From: an uncultured Poribacteria bacterium | Lineage (GTDB): Bacteria > Poribacteria > WGA-4E > WGA-3G | DNA length: 64,000 nucleotides | NCBI GenBank assembly: GCA_951813545.1 | Contig: OX638352.1 | Span: 434,001-498,000 of the forward strand | Direction of reading: 5' to 3' | Shown: positions 24,616-33,507 of the stretch, piece after piece | Position numbering within the stretch: position 1 is the first letter of the stretch | How the letters are laid out: each line of letters starts with the position of its first letter | Position numbers and translations under genes: made by a program | Notes under the pieces: generated by a model | What the model was told of the DNA's origin: nothing | Database searches by the model: none | What the model saw: only the letters and a program-made list of their open reading frames with translations

Positions 24616-25611
24616 CTACACAGGAAAATCAAGGTGTTGATCCCGGAAAACCTGACTCACTGATCGGTGCTGATGGACTCTCAATATGGCTTGAGAGAGG
24701 AGTGGTGCGATAGAAAGCACCTTAACTTTACCATCCAGCTGCTTTTCAGCAGGAACAGGGATCGTATTGGTCGTGACCACTTCACGAATTGATGGATGCT
24801 CAAGACGTTCTAACGCCGGACCGACCAGTATCGGGTGTGCGATACTCACATAAGCAGGTTCTGCACCAGCCTCCGCTAATGCTATGGCTTGTTGGCGAAT
24901 CGTTCCGCCTGTTTGTATTTCATCATCGGTGATGATAGGAGTTTTACCTTTAACATCCCCAACAAGCTCAACGAATTTGACGCTCTGTCCATCGATACCG
25001 GTTCGGCGTTTGTGCATGATGGCTAACGGAAGTCCAAGCATATCGGCGTATTTCTCTGCTAACTTAGCACGACCTGCATCAGGAGCAACAATTACACCAT
25101 TTTCGACCTGCTTCTCGCGGAAGTAGTTTACCAAAGTCGTTACGGCAGTCAGGTGATCCATAGGGATATCGAAGAAACCCTGTATCTGTGGCACATGTAG
25201 ATCCAGAGCCATGACCCGACTCGCCCCTGCTGTTGTCAATAGATTGGCTACAAGTTTCGCGCTGATTGGTTCGCGTCCTGTTGTTTTATGATCTTGACGG
25301 GAATACCCAAAATACGGAATAATCGCTGTAATCTGCCGTGCTGATGCACGTTTCATCGCGTCAATCGTGATGAGTAGTTCCATCAGGTTTTCGTTGGCAG
25401 GCTGACTTGTTGGCTGCACAACATAAATATCCGTGCCTCGGATACTTTCCTCAATTTGAACGCGAGTCTCATCGTTGGGAAACGGACCAATTGTAATTTT
25501 ACCGAGTTCAACGCCTAAAATCGCAGCGATTTCCTTCGCCAATGCCGGGTTCGCGCTTCCAGCGAATAACCTGAAATCCCTGCTAACTTGCTGGTCAATC
25601 GGTGTGGACAT
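24616..25611 (-). CDS. prs: Ribose-phosphate pyrophosphokinase
   Basis: Makes PRPP from ribose 5-phosphate and ATP for nucleotide, His and Trp synthesis; cytoplasmic. At 331 residues it has the family's length. Signature segments: FAGSANPALAKEIA, PNDETRVQIEESIRG, QPTSQPANENLMELL, YFGYSRQDHK, ALDLHVPQIQGFFDIP (metal/PRPP site) and the PRPP loop ITDDEIQTGGTI. The catalytic flexible-loop region KRRTG is present after LAIMHK. RBS AAGGAGG precedes ATG 25611. It stands alone with the same orientation as gpmI. Confidence 0.96.
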   Translation of the reverse strand: MSTPIDQQVSRDFRLFAGSANPALAKEIAAILGVELGKITIGPFPNDETRVQIEESIRGTDIYVVQPTSQPANENLMELLITIDAMKRASARQITAIIPYFGYSRQDHKTTGREPISAKLVANLLTTAGASRVMALDLHVPQIQGFFDIPMDHLTAVTTLVNYFREKQVENGVIVAPDAGRAKLAEKYADMLGLPLAIMHKRRTGIDGQSVKFVELVGDVKGKTPIITDDEIQTGGTIRQQAIALAEAGAEPAYVSIAHPILVGPALERLEHPSIREVVTTNTIPVPAEKQLDGKVKVLSIAPLLSQAILRVHQHRSVSQVFRDQHLDFPV

Positions 25612-25715
25612 GCCAAAACCTCCTTATACCGAGTTAATCTTATTTATCACAAATTACCTATTTTGCTGGAACATAGATTGTAAATCCTGTACATTACTAT
25701 CAGGCTGTATGTATT

Positions 25716-26039
25716 CTATATCATAAGGGCTCCCATAAGGATCACCCATAAGATTATAAGAACAAACGGAACAAAGAGGCCAATTACGGACTGGCGGACT
25801 TGAACGCTTCGACTCTTTGCTCTGTAACTATCTGTATACATAGCTGCATATTCAGGTGATTTCTCAAGCAGCCGTGAAGCAGGTGGGGCAGGTTCATAAA
25901 TAGATGCGATAAGGACTCCAATTATATTGCCCAAAAAACCGATGAAAAACCAGCTAACCTTCTTGGCATCGGATTCCGCATCTTGTTCAGCCGTTAGTTG
26001 GGCATCTGCTGCATTGAGGTGCTGTTGTTGGTCATTCAT
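25716..26039 (-). CDS. Small membrane protein of unknown function
   Basis: Not recognised. 107 residues: an acidic, Gln-rich cytoplasmic start (MNDQQQHLNAADAQL), a first membrane helix WFFIGFLGNIIGVLIASIY, a polar loop with EPAPPASRLLEKSPEY and Tyr/Ser-rich turns, and a second helix VIGLFVPFVLIILWVILMGA. A good RBS (AAGGAGT) precedes the ATG. It lies between gpmI and prs on the same strand. Confidence 0.75.
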   Translation of the reverse strand: MNDQQQHLNAADAQLTAEQDAESDAKKVSWFFIGFLGNIIGVLIASIYEPAPPASRLLEKSPEYAAMYTDSYRAKSRSVQVRQSVIGLFVPFVLIILWVILMGALMI

Positions 26040-26073
26040 TTTAGAGACTCCTTCTTACAATTCGTGAATGCTA

Positions 26074-27696
26074 CTATGGAACTAACGATTCACCCGTTAT
26101 TTCAGGGGGTTGTGCTAAACCGAGCAGGTGAAGTGCTGTCGGTGCGATATCGGCAAGTCGTCCACCTTTACGGAGTTGTTGCCCCCTGCGTTGGTTATCA
26201 ACAATAATGAGATCCACATCATACGTTGTATGTGCGGTGTGGATGCCCCCCGTATCGGGATCAATCATCTGTTCACAGTTTCCATGGTCGGCGGTCACAA
26301 TGAGCGCGCCGTCTTTTTTAAGTACAGCATCAACAATCTTTCCGACTCCCACGTCAACTGCCTCAACTGCCTTGATAGCCGCTGAAAGCGAACCTGTATG
26401 CCCTACCATGTCACCGTTGGCATAGTTGAGTACTATTAGGTCATATTTGTCGGAGCCGATCCGGCGTAACATTTCTGCTGTCACGCCCGGTGCTGACATC
26501 TCCGGTTTCTGGTCGTAGGTCGTTACGTCACGTGGAGAGGCTATGATTTGTCGATCTTCGCCTTCATAAGGTTCATCTCGATAGTCATTAAAAAAGAAAG
26601 TAACGTGTGGAAATTTCTCGGTCTCTGCACATCGGAATTGCGTTAGTCCCGCCTCACTAACATAAGCACCGAGTGTATTCTGCATTTTGGGTGGTTTTTT
26701 GACCGCCGCTTCAACGGGCATTTCTTGCTCGTACTCGGTCATCGTAACAAACTTAACGTCAGGTTTGCAATTCCGTTTAAAACCCATCTGTCGAACAACA
26801 CCGTCTTTCCCTTCTGCCTCAAACGGGAATTCATCAAGACAAAAGGCTTTGGTGAGTTCACGGGGACGGTCGCCTCGGAAGTTATAGAAAACAACAGCAT
26901 CTCCGTCAGTGATACGCGGGAGTGGGTCGCCGTCCCTTCCGACAACCACAGAGGGGCGCACAAACTCATCTCCTTTGCGGTTAGTGTCATCAGGGTTCTC
27001 GTAATAGTCGCGATAGGCATCCGTAGCGGCGGTGACACAATCGCCTGTTCCTTCAGTTAAAAGACGATATGCCACCTCAACGCGCTCCCACCGATCATCC
27101 CGATCCATCGCATAAAAGCGCCCGACAACAGATGCTATCTGCCCGATGCCAATCTCTTTCAACTTCCTCTCAATCTGCTCGCAGAATTGGATACCAAGGT
27201 CGGGCTGACAATCGCGCCCATCGCTGAAATTGTGAATCAAGACTTGGTTAGGTTTGAGTCCATTCGTCTTCGCGAGCGTGAGGAGACCATAGAGGTGCCC
27301 AAGTGCGCTGTGAACGCCTGCGTCGCTTGCCAATCCCATAAAGTGGAGATGTGTGCCGTGCTTTTTGACATGGGCGATTGTGTCTAAGAGCACTTTATTC
27401 TGAGCAAACTCGCCAGAGCGGATCATGGTACTGATACGGAGAAGTTCTTGATTCACGATGCGTCCTGCACCGATGTTCTGATGCCCGACTTCGCTGTTGC
27501 CGATAACGCCAGCGGGTAAACCAACATCCTCACCGGAGGTATGGATTTGAACGTGTGGATAGTTCTGTCGCAGCCAGTCATCTACGGGTGTTTTTGCGAG
27601 ATGAATAGCGTTCGCGTGCTGAAATTCGGGATACGGATTATTGCCCCAACCGTCTCGAATGATGAGGACGACGGGGCGTTTCTGATGGGTCGCCAT
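26074..27696 (-). CDS. gpmI: 2,3-bisphosphoglycerate-independent phosphoglycerate mutase
   Basis: Interconverts 3- and 2-phosphoglycerate in glycolysis; cytoplasmic, Mn-dependent. 540 residues. Family marks: VLIIRDGWGNNP at the start, the catalytic-Ser segment GNSEVGHQNIGAGR, HNFSDGRDCQPD, RFYAMDRDDRWERV, YNFRGDRPRELTKAF, and the metal sites NYANGDMVGHTG and VTADHGNCEQM. All match iPGM of the alkaline phosphatase superfamily. RBS GGAAGG precedes ATG 27696. The later genes on this strand (small membrane protein, prs) are separated by short gaps. Confidence 0.96.
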   Translation of the reverse strand: MATHQKRPVVLIIRDGWGNNPYPEFQHANAIHLAKTPVDDWLRQNYPHVQIHTSGEDVGLPAGVIGNSEVGHQNIGAGRIVNQELLRISTMIRSGEFAQNKVLLDTIAHVKKHGTHLHFMGLASDAGVHSALGHLYGLLTLAKTNGLKPNQVLIHNFSDGRDCQPDLGIQFCEQIERKLKEIGIGQIASVVGRFYAMDRDDRWERVEVAYRLLTEGTGDCVTAATDAYRDYYENPDDTNRKGDEFVRPSVVVGRDGDPLPRITDGDAVVFYNFRGDRPRELTKAFCLDEFPFEAEGKDGVVRQMGFKRNCKPDVKFVTMTEYEQEMPVEAAVKKPPKMQNTLGAYVSEAGLTQFRCAETEKFPHVTFFFNDYRDEPYEGEDRQIIASPRDVTTYDQKPEMSAPGVTAEMLRRIGSDKYDLIVLNYANGDMVGHTGSLSAAIKAVEAVDVGVGKIVDAVLKKDGALIVTADHGNCEQMIDPDTGGIHTAHTTYDVDLIIVDNQRRGQQLRKGGRLADIAPTALHLLGLAQPPEITGESLVP

Positions 27697-27759
27697 GCAA
27701 ATTCCTTCCTATTGCATAATGTATATGAAACCCTATTTTAAGCATGATATATGCTATTT

Positions 27760-28338
27760 TTATGATGCATTGAGCACGACACGTCTGTAGATGGCACGCA
27801 AGGGCACCTCACATTCAATTGAAGGGAGTGATGGCACATCCTCAAGACGTTGAAAGGTGTTGTGGAGCCATCGCGTGTCTTGGCGACGGTAGTACTCAAC
27901 GTGTACTCTATCCTGTGAAACGAGGATGTACGCTTGCAAGGATGCAAGCTGCTTATAGTGCTCAAATTTCTCACCACGATCAAACGCTGCGGTTGAAGGC
28001 GACAGCACTTCTACGACAAGCATCGGATTGAGGAGTGTGTCAAACGCATCATCCTCAAAACGCGGTTCACCACAAAAGACAATAACATCCGGATAGAAGT
28101 AGGAGACCGTAGGACTCGTCCGGACGCGCATCTCGCTAGCGAAGACTTCACACTCCCCTTCCATCAATTGGTTACTAAGTTGAACAGTTATATCTACTGT
28201 AATACGATTGTGTACGCGGCTCGCACCGGACATCGCGACTATCTGTCCGTTGTGGTATTCGTTCTTAAAGGGCTGTTTGCGTTCCCAAGCGAGGTATTCC
28301 TGTGGTGTCAGATAGGTTTGTGCTGTAAGCGTTGACAT
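27760..28338 (-). CDS. Uma2-family (DUF820) endonuclease-like protein
   Basis: A 192-residue Uma2 protein, start ATG 28338 (MSTLTAQTYLTPQEYLAW) because GGAGG lies 5 nt upstream; an ATG 4 codons earlier is in that RBS region. The core contains YFYPDVIVFCGEPRFEDD, VVEVLSPSTAAFDRGEKFEHYKQ and AYILVSQDRVHVEYY. It is clearly a paralogue of the gene at 23967-24542. Function unproven. The neighbours gpmI (downstream) and a LamG gene (upstream) are unrelated. Confidence 0.88.
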   Translation of the reverse strand: MSTLTAQTYLTPQEYLAWERKQPFKNEYHNGQIVAMSGASRVHNRITVDITVQLSNQLMEGECEVFASEMRVRTSPTVSYFYPDVIVFCGEPRFEDDAFDTLLNPMLVVEVLSPSTAAFDRGEKFEHYKQLASLQAYILVSQDRVHVEYYRRQDTRWLHNTFQRLEDVPSLPSIECEVPLRAIYRRVVLNAS

Positions 28339-28394
28339 AAGTGCCTCCATGAGGCTCTATTTTCCTACCAAACTATTTGAACGGCGGACATCTT

Positions 28395-29144
28395 TTATAG
28401 TCCAGCCTTCAATTTTCCCCACGTTGTGGTGAGTTTTCCGCGTGCTTCTACGTTCTGCGGTGTTTCCATGACCTTTTGGATGTCGGCTTCGTCCAAGGTT
28501 TTCTCATAGAGTCGGACTTCATCAATCTTACCGGGAAAATGGTCGGTGGCGTTTCCGAGATCATCGCCGCCAATCCAGAGTTCTAAGTTAGAGGGAGTGA
28601 TTGGCACATTGTTGGCAGCGTCGCCTTCAAGTTCACCGTTTATGTAGACCTTCAGGGTCTTTCCATCGAAGGTTCCTGCGAAGTGATACCACTCGCCAAC
28701 TTTCCAATCGGTCGTTGTGGATTCAGCGAAAGTATTGTTCGGTTTGACCAGAAAGTCGATGCTGCTTGCATTGCCGAAGTCAAAGATGACGAAGATGGAG
28801 TTATTTTTACTCATTAAGCGGCGACCTGTGAGTGCGTCGTCTGGACTGAACCACGCCATCAGGGTAATATTTTCTTCAATTGCGAAGGCAGGATCGTCTG
28901 CGACAATGACATGGTCATCTACACCGTCAAATTCGAGAGCGGTGCCGAACTTTCCCTCAACCCACTTAGGATCATCGTTGAACTCTCCGTCGTGTCCGTT
29001 GCCTGTGATATCTATTGCCTCTTTACCCTTGCCTTCGTCAAAGGGCCAGTAAGCGACGAGTCCGTCTTCGGCAACATTGGCAATACTAAGGTTGGGAATA
29101 ATCAGGAGTGCACATAGCGACAAAACAAAGGTAATTTTGGACAT
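28395..29144 (-). CDS. Secreted LamG-domain protein with TTTWGKLK tail
   Basis: A 249-residue exported protein: signal peptide (FVLSLCALLIIPNLSIA), LamG domain from VAYWPFDEGKGKEAIDIT through FDGVDDHVIVADDPAF, ITLMAWFSPDD, WYHFAGTFDGKTLKVYINGE and GKIDEVRLYEKTLDEADIQKVM. It ends VEARGKLTTTWGKLKAGL, the shared tail. RBS AGGAGAAATCGCA. Monocistronic. Probably a surface or secreted carbohydrate-binding protein. Confidence 0.9.
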   Translation of the reverse strand: MSKITFVLSLCALLIIPNLSIANVAEDGLVAYWPFDEGKGKEAIDITGNGHDGEFNDDPKWVEGKFGTALEFDGVDDHVIVADDPAFAIEENITLMAWFSPDDALTGRRLMSKNNSIFVIFDFGNASSIDFLVKPNNTFAESTTTDWKVGEWYHFAGTFDGKTLKVYINGELEGDAANNVPITPSNLELWIGGDDLGNATDHFPGKIDEVRLYEKTLDEADIQKVMETPQNVEARGKLTTTWGKLKAGL

Positions 29145-29243
29145 TGCGATTTCTCCTATGTAAGCACAAAATTTTGGATCTGTATCTTGGGGATTTGCAA
29201 ATATTATAACATATTTGTGAAAAAGAAGTGTAGAAAAAATATT

Positions 29244-29285
29244 ATCTGAATCAGGATTTACAGGATTTTAAGATAGGCAGGATTA
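29244..29285. repeat. CTGAATCAGGATT/TACAGGATT dispersed repeat
   Basis: ATCTGAATCAGGATTTACAG and continuing AGGATT words. The same word string, inverted, occurs at 33533-33574, where it forms the 3' end of a coding frame. Confidence 0.6.
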
Positions 29286-29354
29286 AGACGCTTTATATGC
29301 GTCGCACGTTCTGTTAGAGGCGATATGTTTATAGCAGGATTAGTCGGTAGCGAT

Positions 29355-31076
29355 TTATGATTTCTGATATTCTTCATGAACTGATCTTAAGAACAGAGCA
29401 CCAGCTTTTGCGAATCGCTCACAGATCGACTCGGCAGTTGCATTATGTCCCTTTTTGTATAGAGTTCGGACGGTTTCTTCAACTTCGTTCTTTTGTGTCT
29501 GTCCAAGGAACCACAGTTCACTCTCAGGGATTTTCAAATAAATTTCTCCAACTTTCTCAGGTGTTATCAAGACGTGCTTCTGCAAGGCTTCAATAACGCT
29601 TGATAAGGTAAGAGCGTACCCTGGAACCTTGTCAAGGTAATTTATGGACACTTTCATCCACGCGAGTACTTCATCATCTATTTCATCAATGAGTCCTATC
29701 CACTGGGATAACGGACTTAGAACCTTTTGATATTGCGCTTCACCGCTGTGTTGGGAAAGGAATTCAAATAAAGCACGCCACGCAGGTATAACCTTTACTT
29801 TCACTTTGTCAGATAGGTTATCAGCTCGTCCAGAGAAAAAGTAGACCATACCTGCGAGAAGATTTGGATTGCTACTGTGTATCAACTGATAGATAAGGCT
29901 GGCTTTATCGTCTAAGCTTTCACTGTCTTCTATCCATCCCGTACAGATGTGATTAACCAACTCATTCAGTACTTCCGCATCAGCAAAGTGGGTGCTCAAT
30001 GCCTTCTGATAGTGTCCGTGTGCTTTGAGCAGTAAGTAAAACTCCTCGCGGACTGGGTGTAACAGATACCCCGAAAAAGCGGCTTGCCAATGGTCTTCAT
30101 TACGCTGTGGGAAAATATGATTTATGTTAAGGCGAACCCATTCTTCATCAAGATAGGACAGATAGGGTAGGTGAAACCCAAGCGTGTAAGAAAACTCAAA
30201 AGAGGGTTCAATACTTCGATCTAATCTTTTGGTGAAATCTGCTCTGATGGTATAGGGCCATCGGCAATCTGTGTACTCAGACTCGTTGGTACGGGCGAAC
30301 CGCCAAGCATAGCTTACCATTGCTGAGAACACTCTACCTCTGTCTGAATTCAGAACATCGGTGGGAAGGTTATCAAGGGTTGAAACGCTCTGCCGTGCCT
30401 TATCTACGAGAGTCAAGAGAATATCTTCAGCAAGGGGCAAGAGTTGTGTATCAAACGCGTGTGTATCATCCCTTGTGCCTTCTGCTATCAAATCTGCTGC
30501 ACCAGAAAGAACCCAATTCCTATAATTAAAACCATCCTCGTATTGCTCATTCCAAAAGTGTTCTGATACGAGAATAGAACGTATAAATCCAAGCAGTGCA
30601 GCCCAGTCAAATGTTTTCTTATCCTTCCATGCATTCAGGAAACCCCGCAATAGTGAAGACTGGTATAAATTCCGAACACTTTGGAAAGGTAGTAGATTAT
30701 CCGTAAAGCGTTGTGGTTTTTCTTCCACATACTCTGCAAGTGTATCTGCAAGGCCGCGTCCTGCCAGAATAGGCATACCTATAATTACTGTCTCTTGGTA
30801 ATTATTTAAATAATCAGCAATTTCAGTATTTGACATCTTGGAAAGTTCATTGACTGCCAACGGTCTCACTGGACCAATTGCTCCGGACTTAGGCATAATC
30901 CCAGAATTTTCAGTGTTTTCTGGGCAAAGGCGATCATATCTTTCGTAAGCGTCGATAACCTTTTGGTTGCCGGTTTTCAAAAGTTTAGAAAGCCATTTTC
31001 GCCTACTATACGCTACTGATTTTGCGCGCCTTTCATCATTTTCGATGGATGTTAGTATTGGGTTGATTCTATCCAT
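29355..31076 (-). CDS. Unknown 573-residue protein, second gene of an overlapping pair
   Basis: Not recognised. It is soluble (no signal peptide or membrane helix), acidic, and mostly helical by eye with many Leu/Trp/Tyr pairs (for example FHLPYLSYLDEEWVRLNINHIF, WQAAFSGYLLHPVREEFYLL), suggesting an alpha-solenoid. No Walker, nuclease or zinc motif seen. Its ATG lies inside the end of the upstream gene (25-nt overlap, +1 relative frame), so the two are co-translated or are halves of one gene split by a frameshift. The region looks AT-richer than its neighbours, suggesting transfer. Similar helical C-terminal regions occur in large defence-associated NTPases; this is a loose resemblance only. 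Confidence 0.7.
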   Translation of the reverse strand: MDRINPILTSIENDERRAKSVAYSRRKWLSKLLKTGNQKVIDAYERYDRLCPENTENSGIMPKSGAIGPVRPLAVNELSKMSNTEIADYLNNYQETVIIGMPILAGRGLADTLAEYVEEKPQRFTDNLLPFQSVRNLYQSSLLRGFLNAWKDKKTFDWAALLGFIRSILVSEHFWNEQYEDGFNYRNWVLSGAADLIAEGTRDDTHAFDTQLLPLAEDILLTLVDKARQSVSTLDNLPTDVLNSDRGRVFSAMVSYAWRFARTNESEYTDCRWPYTIRADFTKRLDRSIEPSFEFSYTLGFHLPYLSYLDEEWVRLNINHIFPQRNEDHWQAAFSGYLLHPVREEFYLLLKAHGHYQKALSTHFADAEVLNELVNHICTGWIEDSESLDDKASLIYQLIHSSNPNLLAGMVYFFSGRADNLSDKVKVKVIPAWRALFEFLSQHSGEAQYQKVLSPLSQWIGLIDEIDDEVLAWMKVSINYLDKVPGYALTLSSVIEALQKHVLITPEKVGEIYLKIPESELWFLGQTQKNEVEETVRTLYKKGHNATAESICERFAKAGALFLRSVHEEYQKS

Positions 31077-32695
31077 TGTAGTATCTGCTCCATTTCGTCT
31101 TCATTAAATGTATGACTGTTGGCTTGAATTAAGTGGGATATTTCGGTTTCTAATCCAATCTCATCAAGGGGATTGCCCTCCCACCCCCAAAATAGATGTT
31201 TCAAGTCGCCGTAATGGTGCGTGATAGCCTTAAGTGCGATCCGTTTAATAATGACGTACCGTTCTTGTAGCAAGCTTTGAATTATTTCCGTAATACTCAC
31301 AGGTTCAGCAGATTGAAAAATACTACTGGTAAAACTTACGATAAGTTCAGTGTAATCTGCACGAGAGAGGCGCGAAAGATCGCTCTCAACTGGATGTATA
31401 AAGTGAAACACAGAAGAATCTTCGGCAGCAAGTGCTCGGATCTGTGCGAGTGAAATCTGTGCTGCCTCAACGCCACATACATTCGCGATAGCTTCCCCAT
31501 GTTTCTTGAATGCCTCCTCAAGCCTATGTTCATTCATTATAGGACGGATTCGTCCATTAACGGATTCGACTTCAAGCATTATAGAGAGAAGAACAATGGT
31601 TAGTTTCCGCTTACCACCCTCAAGAAGTTTAGGCAGTATTGTTTGACCTATTTCCTGATCCATCAGTCCGTATTTCTGGCTGGATTTCAATGCAGCTCCC
31701 ATAAAAGTGATATGCTGCGGTTCTATCCGGTTTATAGGAAGTGTGCCGATAATTTTGACGGTATCTAAGTCTGTCCGGCCATTATCAATCCGCTCTCTGC
31801 TTTCGTCTGTAATGGCATTGATAATATCCACAAGAGTATTAACGGGACACTCTGGATGCGTAGAAATCTTCACCACATACTCCAGGGCATACCAACGGGA
31901 ACTATAGTAATATCCGGGCTGATCTGGAGATTCTTGAGGCGTGGGATTCCAGTCAGGATCGAACCATCCATCCTCTTTTAAGGGTTCTAACCATGTTAGA
32001 GATTCAAGTTTAGTAAAAAAATATTCGCGTCTTGTCTCAGATTCCAGCAGATTCCTTCTTAGGGTTTCCCTTATCTCTGTCGTCGGTCTTTCATATTCAA
32101 GAATCCGATCTAGCCTGTTAAGGAGATTAAGAGAACTTCCAACTAAATCTGCCAATATACTCTCAAATTCATACCAAAACCCCTCAAATTCTTCTCTGTT
32201 CCGTGGAGATTTCCAAGCACCATGGCGATGGACAAACTTATGAAATTGAATAGCAACATTTACCCACCTGACCGCAAAACGTGTACGGATATCATCAGGA
32301 GAAAAAAGCGTGCGGACATCATCAATGTTTAGTGCCACCAAAATTGAGGCGATATGGCCTTTACGATCTTTTAGTTCGCTATAATTTCCTAACTTAACTA
32401 AGACTGCTTCTGTGAGTTGGCTTTGTATATGTCCCTTGGCTTCGTCACTGGATAAAATATCTCTTAAACCTCCGTCAATTTCCCGAGCAACATGTGCTAA
32501 AAGACTTGCCGAGGTTTCTAAGTCTTCGCGTTGTAGGATTCGGATTCCATCCAGATAATAGGCTGCTATTTCAGGCCCAATAGATTTTAGGTTTTGGTAA
32601 ATTTCACGTTGCCGAGCGTTTAATTCCGGTATACGATCCGCCATCTCACCCGGTGGCTGCGATGAGTCCCGTTCATCGTCAAACCCATCGTTCAT
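31052..32695 (-). CDS. Unknown 547-residue protein, first gene of an overlapping pair
   Basis: Not recognised. A soluble, charged, helix-rich protein (IPELNARQREIYQNLKSIGP, LVALNIDDVRTLFSPDDIRT), without signal peptide, membrane segment or obvious catalytic motif. Its end (QWIESTQY) overlaps the start of the 29355-31076 gene by 25 nt. Spacing in KLESLTWLEPLKEDGWF and repeated Leu patterns again suggest a solenoid. Start ATG 32695 follows GTGAAAGAAGA. The pair occupies 3.3 kb of its own with no partner genes of known function; accessory or defence role is speculation. Confidence 0.7.
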   Translation of the reverse strand: MNDGFDDERDSSQPPGEMADRIPELNARQREIYQNLKSIGPEIAAYYLDGIRILQREDLETSASLLAHVAREIDGGLRDILSSDEAKGHIQSQLTEAVLVKLGNYSELKDRKGHIASILVALNIDDVRTLFSPDDIRTRFAVRWVNVAIQFHKFVHRHGAWKSPRNREEFEGFWYEFESILADLVGSSLNLLNRLDRILEYERPTTEIRETLRRNLLESETRREYFFTKLESLTWLEPLKEDGWFDPDWNPTPQESPDQPGYYYSSRWYALEYVVKISTHPECPVNTLVDIINAITDESRERIDNGRTDLDTVKIIGTLPINRIEPQHITFMGAALKSSQKYGLMDQEIGQTILPKLLEGGKRKLTIVLLSIMLEVESVNGRIRPIMNEHRLEEAFKKHGEAIANVCGVEAAQISLAQIRALAAEDSSVFHFIHPVESDLSRLSRADYTELIVSFTSSIFQSAEPVSITEIIQSLLQERYVIIKRIALKAITHHYGDLKHLFWGWEGNPLDEIGLETEISHLIQANSHTFNEDEMEQILQWIESTQY

Positions 32696-32787
32696 TCTTC
32701 TTTCACATCCTTTGCTCTAAGTTCAATAATCACATATTAACACATTCTAAGACGAATGTCAAGCCATTTTGCGAGACACATGTCGCC

Positions 32788-32806
32788 CCATTGGGGCTAA
32801 AGAGCA
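32788..32806. repeat. GCCCCATTGGGGC palindrome
   Basis: A short hairpin in the 158-bp gap upstream of the unknown gene pair, similar to the GCCCCGTAGGGGC units near 13003. Confidence 0.5.
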
Positions 32807-32853
32807 TCACTATAAACATAAAAATTTTACGCAAACATAAAAAGCAGGGGATA

Positions 32854-33507
32854 TTAAACCGCACGCTCAATAGACCAATGCCGGTCAGTGCTTTGGACGA
32901 CAACGGCACCAGGCAGGTCCATCTGTGTCAGCATCTCATTGACTTCTGCGATGGTGAACGCAGCGAGGAAGGAATCGTAATATAACTTTTGTTGATAAGG
33001 GGTATCACCTGCAGCATACATATCCACAAAGGTTTGTGCACCTGCGGGTGTCTCAGGACGGATGAGGTCGCGGATAAGAACAGTGCCTTTAGGACGGGCA
33101 ACTCTGCCCATCTCTTGGAGTGCCTTCATCGCATCGTGGATGTGATGTACAATGCTATTGGAGATAAGTCCGTCAAAGGTGTTGTCAGGGTAGGGTAAGG
33201 CTTTGGCATCGACGAGTTCGAGGGTTATCCGATCGGTAAGACCGGCATCTGCGACGTGGCGTTCCGCTATCTTCAGCATCTCCGCGGACAGGTCAATGGC
33301 AGTGATGTGGAGATCAGGACAGCGTTGCGCGAGGAGGATAGGAATCTGTGCGGGACCGGTGCCGACATCGAGAAAATGCCCGGTGCTCGCACCGAGTGCG
33401 ATAACACGGTCGACGAAGGCCTGGTCAACCTCACCGTGCTCCATCGCATCGTAGGCTTCCGCGGCTTCCGCGGTATCCATCACTTCCGGTTCCGTAATCC
33501 TGTTCAT
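32854..33507 (-). CDS. Class I SAM-dependent methyltransferase
   Basis: A 217-residue cytoplasmic methyltransferase. Motif I HFLDVGTGPAQIPILLA binds SAM; the acidic loop AIDLSAEMLKIAERH ends strand 2; LVDAKALPYPDNTFDGLISN covers motifs II-III; VARPKGTVLIRDL is post-motif III. This is the Methyltransf_11/25 type acting on small molecules; the acceptor is unknown. Its start lies inside the 3' extension of the neighbouring TIM-barrel gene's open frame, so the two are likely co-transcribed. Confidence 0.9.
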   Translation of the reverse strand: MNRITEPEVMDTAEAAEAYDAMEHGEVDQAFVDRVIALGASTGHFLDVGTGPAQIPILLAQRCPDLHITAIDLSAEMLKIAERHVADAGLTDRITLELVDAKALPYPDNTFDGLISNSIVHHIHDAMKALQEMGRVARPKGTVLIRDLIRPETPAGAQTFVDMYAAGDTPYQQKLYYDSFLAAFTIAEVNEMLTQMDLPGAVVVQSTDRHWSIERAV

